From Cadophora sp. MPI-SDFR-AT-0126 (Eukaryota > Ascomycota > Leotiomycetes > Helotiales > Ploettnerulaceae), in NCBI GenBank assembly GCA_020747065.1, contig JAGMVK010000007.1, forward strand, positions 2,356,001 to 2,420,000: a stretch of 64,000 nucleotides of DNA. The letters are read 5' to 3'. Positions 59,685 through 64,000 of this stretch are shown here, one piece after another. The position numbers and the translations under genes are program-made. The notes under the pieces were generated by a model. It searched no databases, had not been told where the DNA came from, and saw nothing but the letters and a program-made list of their open reading frames with translations. Every line of letters begins with the position of its first letter. Position 1 is the first letter of the stretch.

Positions 59685-61387
59685 ATGCCTTCCCTTCCAA
59701 GGAACAATTCCTGTGTGGATATCGATTTCACTTTAAGAAGGAAATTCAAGAGAGGATCTTTCAGGTGAGCCAGGCTCAAAGGGTGTCCTGATGAAGCTGG
59801 CTAACCTGATTTTAGACCCCTACAACGTGATGTTATCGTGGAAGCCCTCAACGGCTCAGATGTTTTTGTGCAAGCAGCAACCGGCTTTGGGAAGAGTTTG
59901 TGCTTTCAACTGCCAGCAGTCATAGATCATGGAAGTACGTACTCGATCGCCCCTCGTTGCTGAATTGGTACCTGACCGCCATCAGTCACGATTGTCATCT
60001 CACCCCTTCTCTCCTTGATGGTAAGTTTCAACGACTCTTGCTTACTCGTTTCAACCAATTGACGCCTTCAGACGGATCAAGTAAACGCATTACGAGCAGC
60101 AGGCATAGCAGCTGGTTCGATCAACGGAACCACACCATACGACGAACGACTCCGTTTGCTGCAGGACCTCGCGACTGGCCACCCACTTACCCGTCTCCTT
60201 TATGTCACACCAGAGCAATGTAGCACGGATAACTTCCGGAAGCAGCTAAGAGTTGTGCATGAGCAGAAAGAGCTTGCCCGCATTGCTGTTGATGAGGCTC
60301 ACTGCATCTCGGAATGGGGTCACGACTTCCGTCCTTCGTTCAAGGGTTTGAGCTGGTTCCGTGAGAACTTCCCAGATGTGCCTATAATTTGTCTCACAGC
60401 TACTGCAACTGCTCAAGTCCGAAACGATGTCATCAAAACTTTGGGTCTGATAGAGTCAAATTTGAAGATCTTTACGATGACCACGAGCCGGCAGAACTTG
60501 CACTATGAAGTGCGATACAAGAACGATGAAGAAGATCACTTTACAGGTAAGCGGCCCCGGATATCCATACTGATTTGTTCCTTCCACTCTCTCCTATCGC
60601 CATCTCTTGAGCTTGACACAAACAGTGCTTGTCCGTTTGTACCGGGTGCTGACCGTTCATGCAAGATTTCTTAGGCTGGCTGAAAGCTGTACACCGCCGG
60701 CGGAGAGAGAATGTCGAACGGCGAGCAGAGCTTGAACAAATTAACGAGCGCCCAGACAATGTTTCAGGCATCATCTACACAATATTCCGCAGTGATTGTG
60801 AGAATCTAGCATCCCGTCTCCGAGCCAATGGAATTGGGGCGAAGCCCTACCACGCAGGACTGAGCACAGAGGAGAAGAACGATACGCTGAAACGATGGAT
60901 CGAAAATGTTGAAGGCTATGATGTGATTATCGCGACTACTGCGTTTGGTATGGGAATCGATAAGGAGGATGTTCGATTCGTGGTTCACTGGCAGCTCCCG
61001 AAATCGTTTGAAGGGTTCTACCAAGAGGCTGGTAGAGCTGGCCGGGATGGCAAAGCAAGCGCATGCATAATGTATTACAGCCGTGAAGACCGAGATCGAG
61101 CTTACAATCGACTAAGCAAGGATGGGAAGGGCACCAACTTAGAGGCAAGGGCAAAAAGTCTGCAAAAGCTGGTGGATTACTGCGAATCCGTGGATACTTG
61201 CCGCCACCATCTCATCACGAAGTACTTTGGCGAGAAAGACGTCCCTGCATGCGACTTTGCTTGCGACTGGCACAAGGATGCAAAGAAACTCAGAAAGGAG
61301 AAGATGAACAACCTGCAGAGTGAGGAGTGGGTCAGCACTCAGAATGAACTGGGACGATTTCACCAAGGTTACGAAGGTTACGATTGA
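59685..61387 (+). CDS. RecQ-family DNA helicase, short form
   Basis: A 476-residue helicase in five exons: 59685-59764, 59816-59934, 59986-60020, 60072-60546 and 60666-61387. The third exon is only 35 bases. Motif 0 is FRPLQRDVI. Walker A is AATGFGKSLCF, with GFGKS in place of the common GTGKS-like loop. Then come VISPLLSLMTDQV, the Walker B/RecQ loop VDEAHCISEWGHDFRPSF, LTATATAQVR, YHAGLS, ATTAFGMGIDKEDVRFVVHW, and QEAGRAGRDGKAS with the arginine finger. A RecQ zinc-binding region follows with four Cys (YCESVDTCR, CDFACDW). It lacks winged-helix and HRDC domains, so it is much shorter than the Sgs1/BLM/QDE-3 type. It unwinds DNA 3'-5' in repair; as a second, short RecQ it could be an accessory copy. 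Confidence 0.9.
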
Positions 61388-62670
61388 GTGCAATGACTCT
61401 TACATGCATGGAATGGACAGATGAGGGCAGGACATATGTCAGGCACGCCAACGAAAGGTTCCTTTACACTGTCTCATGCTGGTTAGGCATGTCTCACCTC
61501 ACAAATGATATTCTTCTGCTCGCGTGGATATTCACGGCCTCAAATTACGAGCATCATGCATATTTCAAGTGTGGCAGACTGTTCAAAGCATCTCGAAGAT
61601 TACTCACACTAAAGTACTCATTTGATCCACTGCTCCTGTATTTCCGTCAATTCTATTATTCTGGCTACCGCTGCTTGTTTCGTCACAAGGACTGAAAGGT
61701 CATGTAAGTGCATGCGTTTCAGAAAAGCGCTGGGAGCTCTACATTCATTCTGCATTGCAGTATGTCTACTTCTAGAGGCTACTTTGACATGCGATTATCC
61801 TTCCTCGTAGCTATCCTTAATGGTCATGAATGACCAGCCGAGCTATCTGCAGCTGCTCCAAAGCAACCGGCTCCTTAGTTCAAGTGTCATTCTTGGGTTT
61901 CTGCTCAGAGGCTGCGAGCTTGATGGCTGAATCCTGCAAGGAGCCTCAATCGATGTCAACATGATTTTTCTTCTGGCAAAGCAGCTTCAGGCATCCGTCG
62001 GGTGCTCGCAGAATCCTAGGTCCTTCCCTTTCTTTCACAGTCTCGAAAGTCAATCCAAGATGATAGCCCTGATACCAGGCAAATGTGTCATGCGTTCAAG
62101 ACACTTCCAAGTTGGCATCTCGCGCCTACAGATTGCAATGAGCCACTGATGAATGCATATGCAGCAAGTACAGGAGCCGCCGGAATGATGCAAGAATCTT
62201 TATCTACCTTCCCTTAACCTGTTTCAAATGGCCAATCTGTGTTCACAGAATTCCAGACAAGCAAACGAGTTCTGGTCGTCCTCAGCCATTAAGATGATGA
62301 AAGGCGATGAAAGGCTGGTCCTCGACAGGCAGACATGGTCTTCACCAATCCAAAGACAACAAACACGCTTCGCCCTTCCGCCTCTGACCTTTCAGTGTTT
62401 TTCGATCTTCGTCGACCAATCCTTCTTTCCATTTTCTCAGCAGCAATGGTGGAGGTTGAAGTCTATATAATGGGGATCTCCCTCTTCATCAGATTGACAT
62501 CAACCAGCATCTGCTTCTGTGTCCAAACTTCCAGAGCAATCTTCATTTCACTCCAGACTCTCCACATCAAACCAAGACCAACCACTGATCAATCACCTCC
62601 ATATTCGCCGTCTTCGCCTCCTCTGCAAAAGCTGGACACATCCCTGACTTCACCAAATATCAACGACACA
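61388..62670. other. Intergenic, 1.3 kb
   Basis: No gene accepted. The frame 62335-62670 is open upstream of the next gene but has leader-like C/T-rich composition, so I treat it as 5' UTR. Confidence 0.5.
62464..62470 (+). promoter_or_regulatory. TATA box of the small protein gene
   Basis: TATATAA about 200 bases before the ATG at 62671, followed by a long pyrimidine-rich leader ending in CAACGACACAATG. Confidence 0.5.
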
Positions 62671-63132
62671 ATGACGACACCTCAAATCACCTTGAGCGGC
62701 GAGGAGTACAATCAATACACCCAATGGCGCGACTCACAAATCAACGGCAACGTCTCCAAGAACATGGGTGCCATCTACACTCGCATCTTGATCACTTGCG
62801 CTGAGCCTGGCTGCGATTCCTACACTACCGGCCACGAAGTCATGAAGATCGATCCCACCTGGAAGTACGTCGTCCTCTGCGAGAAGATCAAGAAGTGGGT
62901 CGAGCTCGTCCAGGGAGGCGACTTCAAGGTCCGCAGCAACCTCCGCCACTGCGTCTGGACCGATGATCACAAGATCGTCATGCTCAAGGTCAACTGGAAC
63001 GGCCTTACGGGTAACGGATGGTCTGACAACGGTGAGACTGTCATCACCGAGAAGAACTACGAGATCGTTCTTGCCATGATGGCTAAGCGCAGCGCCGTCG
63101 ACAACTTGGCTGTCACCATCTCGGCATCCTAG
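62671..63132 (+). CDS. Small cytosolic-type protein of unknown function, codon-biased
   Basis: A 153-residue single-exon ORF. I use the ATG at 62671 and not the longer frame from 62335, because composition changes from C/T-rich leader to coding there and the context CACAATG is good. It has no signal peptide or membrane helix. It is rich in Trp, Lys and Asp, with three Cys (two in CAEPGC) and blocks TTGHEVMKID and VMLKVNWNGL. Codon choice is very biased to C- and G-ending codons (AAG, GTC, CTC, ATC, AAC), the mark of high expression in these fungi and unlike most neighbours. I do not recognise the family. Confidence 0.65.
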   Translation: MTTPQITLSGEEYNQYTQWRDSQINGNVSKNMGAIYTRILITCAEPGCDSYTTGHEVMKIDPTWKYVVLCEKIKKWVELVQGGDFKVRSNLRHCVWTDDHKIVMLKVNWNGLTGNGWSDNGETVITEKNYEIVLAMMAKRSAVDNLAVTISAS

Positions 63133-64000
63133 GTTGTTGTTGAGAGGATGGTCAGATCAAAGATTCATTCATGTGTCTGTCAATTTTCTGGGAATGGCTG
63201 CGATGGGAATTCCTGGTTTCTGATCACTCATAATACTCTTGGAGCGCAAGGTTCCTCACACATACACACACATCTGCTTTTTCGTCTTTTGATCTGGCAT
63301 GATCATCAGGATTTGCTTCGCGGGGGATGATTTTCTCCATCAAGCTCCTTCACTCTTGGTTGTACATTACGGGATATGCGGAATTTGCGGGTTTGGGGTT
63401 CAATGACATACTTTTGTCACTGCTTTGGTTGTGCTTGCTTCCTGTGATTGTGACTGTGACCGTGACTTCGCTTATGTCATGCATGACTTTTGCCAGTGAA
63501 ATATCTGTTGTTTAATCGCTGTATCTAATATTTGAGATGCCCGCCACAGATTTTGGTAAATGCTTCGGCTAGGTGGCAAGTTGCAGGAACTCGGGCTTCA
63601 CAACGACAGGTAGGTGTCTTGCCTAGACAGAACTCCGTGGATCAATCACTGCCTTAAGGGAATGCGAATGATGAAGAGAGAACTGTGATGGCATAGTCAC
63701 TTCTCAAATCCACGCTTTTACAGGCCCAATTCGTGATGTCACTCGACTGTGTCCCTCCTCTCTCGATCGCTCTTCACAAGTTTTGCCCCTCAACCCTTCT
63801 CTCCACCACCTATAAATACACAAGACTACGTACGATGCAAGAGACATACAGAACAATTCGGGACAAGAACAGGTCGTCTATTAGAATTGTGCTCGGTCTT
63901 TCCATATCCATCAATGTAGATGGAGCCAATCCACGGTCAAGGTGATAGGTAATTGGGCAGGGATGCAGTATTCTAAAACTATCCCCCACTGCTGTGATCG
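63133..64000. other. Intergenic to window end
   Basis: 3' UTR of the small protein gene and unexplained DNA. The short plus-strand frames are not protein-like. Confidence 0.45.

Noticed and set aside
62335..62670. Upstream extension of the small codon-biased protein
   Set aside because: Contains leader-like pyrimidine tracts and the TATA box region; codon bias starts only at 62671.
1..64000. CRISPR array, prokaryotic operons, rRNA or origin
   Set aside because: Spliced genes and fungal families throughout; no regularly spaced repeat arrays seen.

Overview
This is a stretch of a filamentous ascomycete genome (Pezizomycotina). Genes are split by short introns of about 45-120 bases with GTAAGT/GTATGT donors and YAG acceptors. 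The products belong to fungal families: Zn2Cys6 regulator, DHA1/DHA2/ACS and sugar MFS carriers, a CFEM-GPI protein, a But2-domain secreted protein, an NPP1/NLP protein and a fungal P450. The plant-associated flavour (NLP, CFEM, But2) and general look would fit a leotiomycete or relative, but I cannot fix the species. I found no rRNA, tRNA, CRISPR array, bacterial operon or intact transposon. All exon boundaries were read by eye from splice signals; wherever I give a full exon list I checked that the reading phase stays open across it.

Layout. 1-1678: 3' half of a Zn2Cys6-type regulator, cut by the window edge. 1679-4837: gene-poor DNA with a strong G-quadruplex motif. 4838-9336: two MFS exporters on the minus strand, one with an acidic dileucine vacuolar signal. 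11283-11711: decayed coiled-coil gene. 12002-15702: a 1213-residue protein of unknown function. 16054-17746: secondary-metabolism type FAD oxidase. 19947-22092: hexose transporter. 25107-26809: orphan seven-helix membrane protein. 27646-29573: cytochrome P450. 29841-30929: secreted But2 protein. 34646-35625: NLP. 36557-38200: a doubtful small ORF and a decayed gene. 38405-40369: caspase-fold protein. 40764-42012: cyclase-family hydrolase. 42495-43691: an unusual fusion of two helix-turn-helix modules with an HD phosphohydrolase. 44048-44839: F-box protein. 47843-48564: CFEM-GPI protein. 48923-50085: hotdog thioesterase-like protein. 51197-53013 and 53598-55294: a divergent pair made of an organic-anion transporter and a luciferase-like flavin monooxygenase. 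56604-57569: secreted PLC-like phosphodiesterase. 57877-58835: alpha/beta-hydrolase pseudogene. 59685-61387: short RecQ helicase. 62671-63132: small soluble protein with strong codon bias.

How the genes fit together. The window reads as an accessory region: long intergenic gaps, several decayed genes, many transporters, oxidoreductases and secreted proteins, few housekeeping genes. The FAD oxidase, P450 and efflux pumps look like tailoring genes, but no polyketide, peptide or terpene backbone gene is present, so I do not call a metabolite cluster. The best functional module is the divergent transporter/monooxygenase pair around 53 kb. The most unusual single genes are the HTH-HD fusion at 42.5 kb, the caspase-fold protein at 39 kb and the 1213-residue orphan at 12-15.7 kb.
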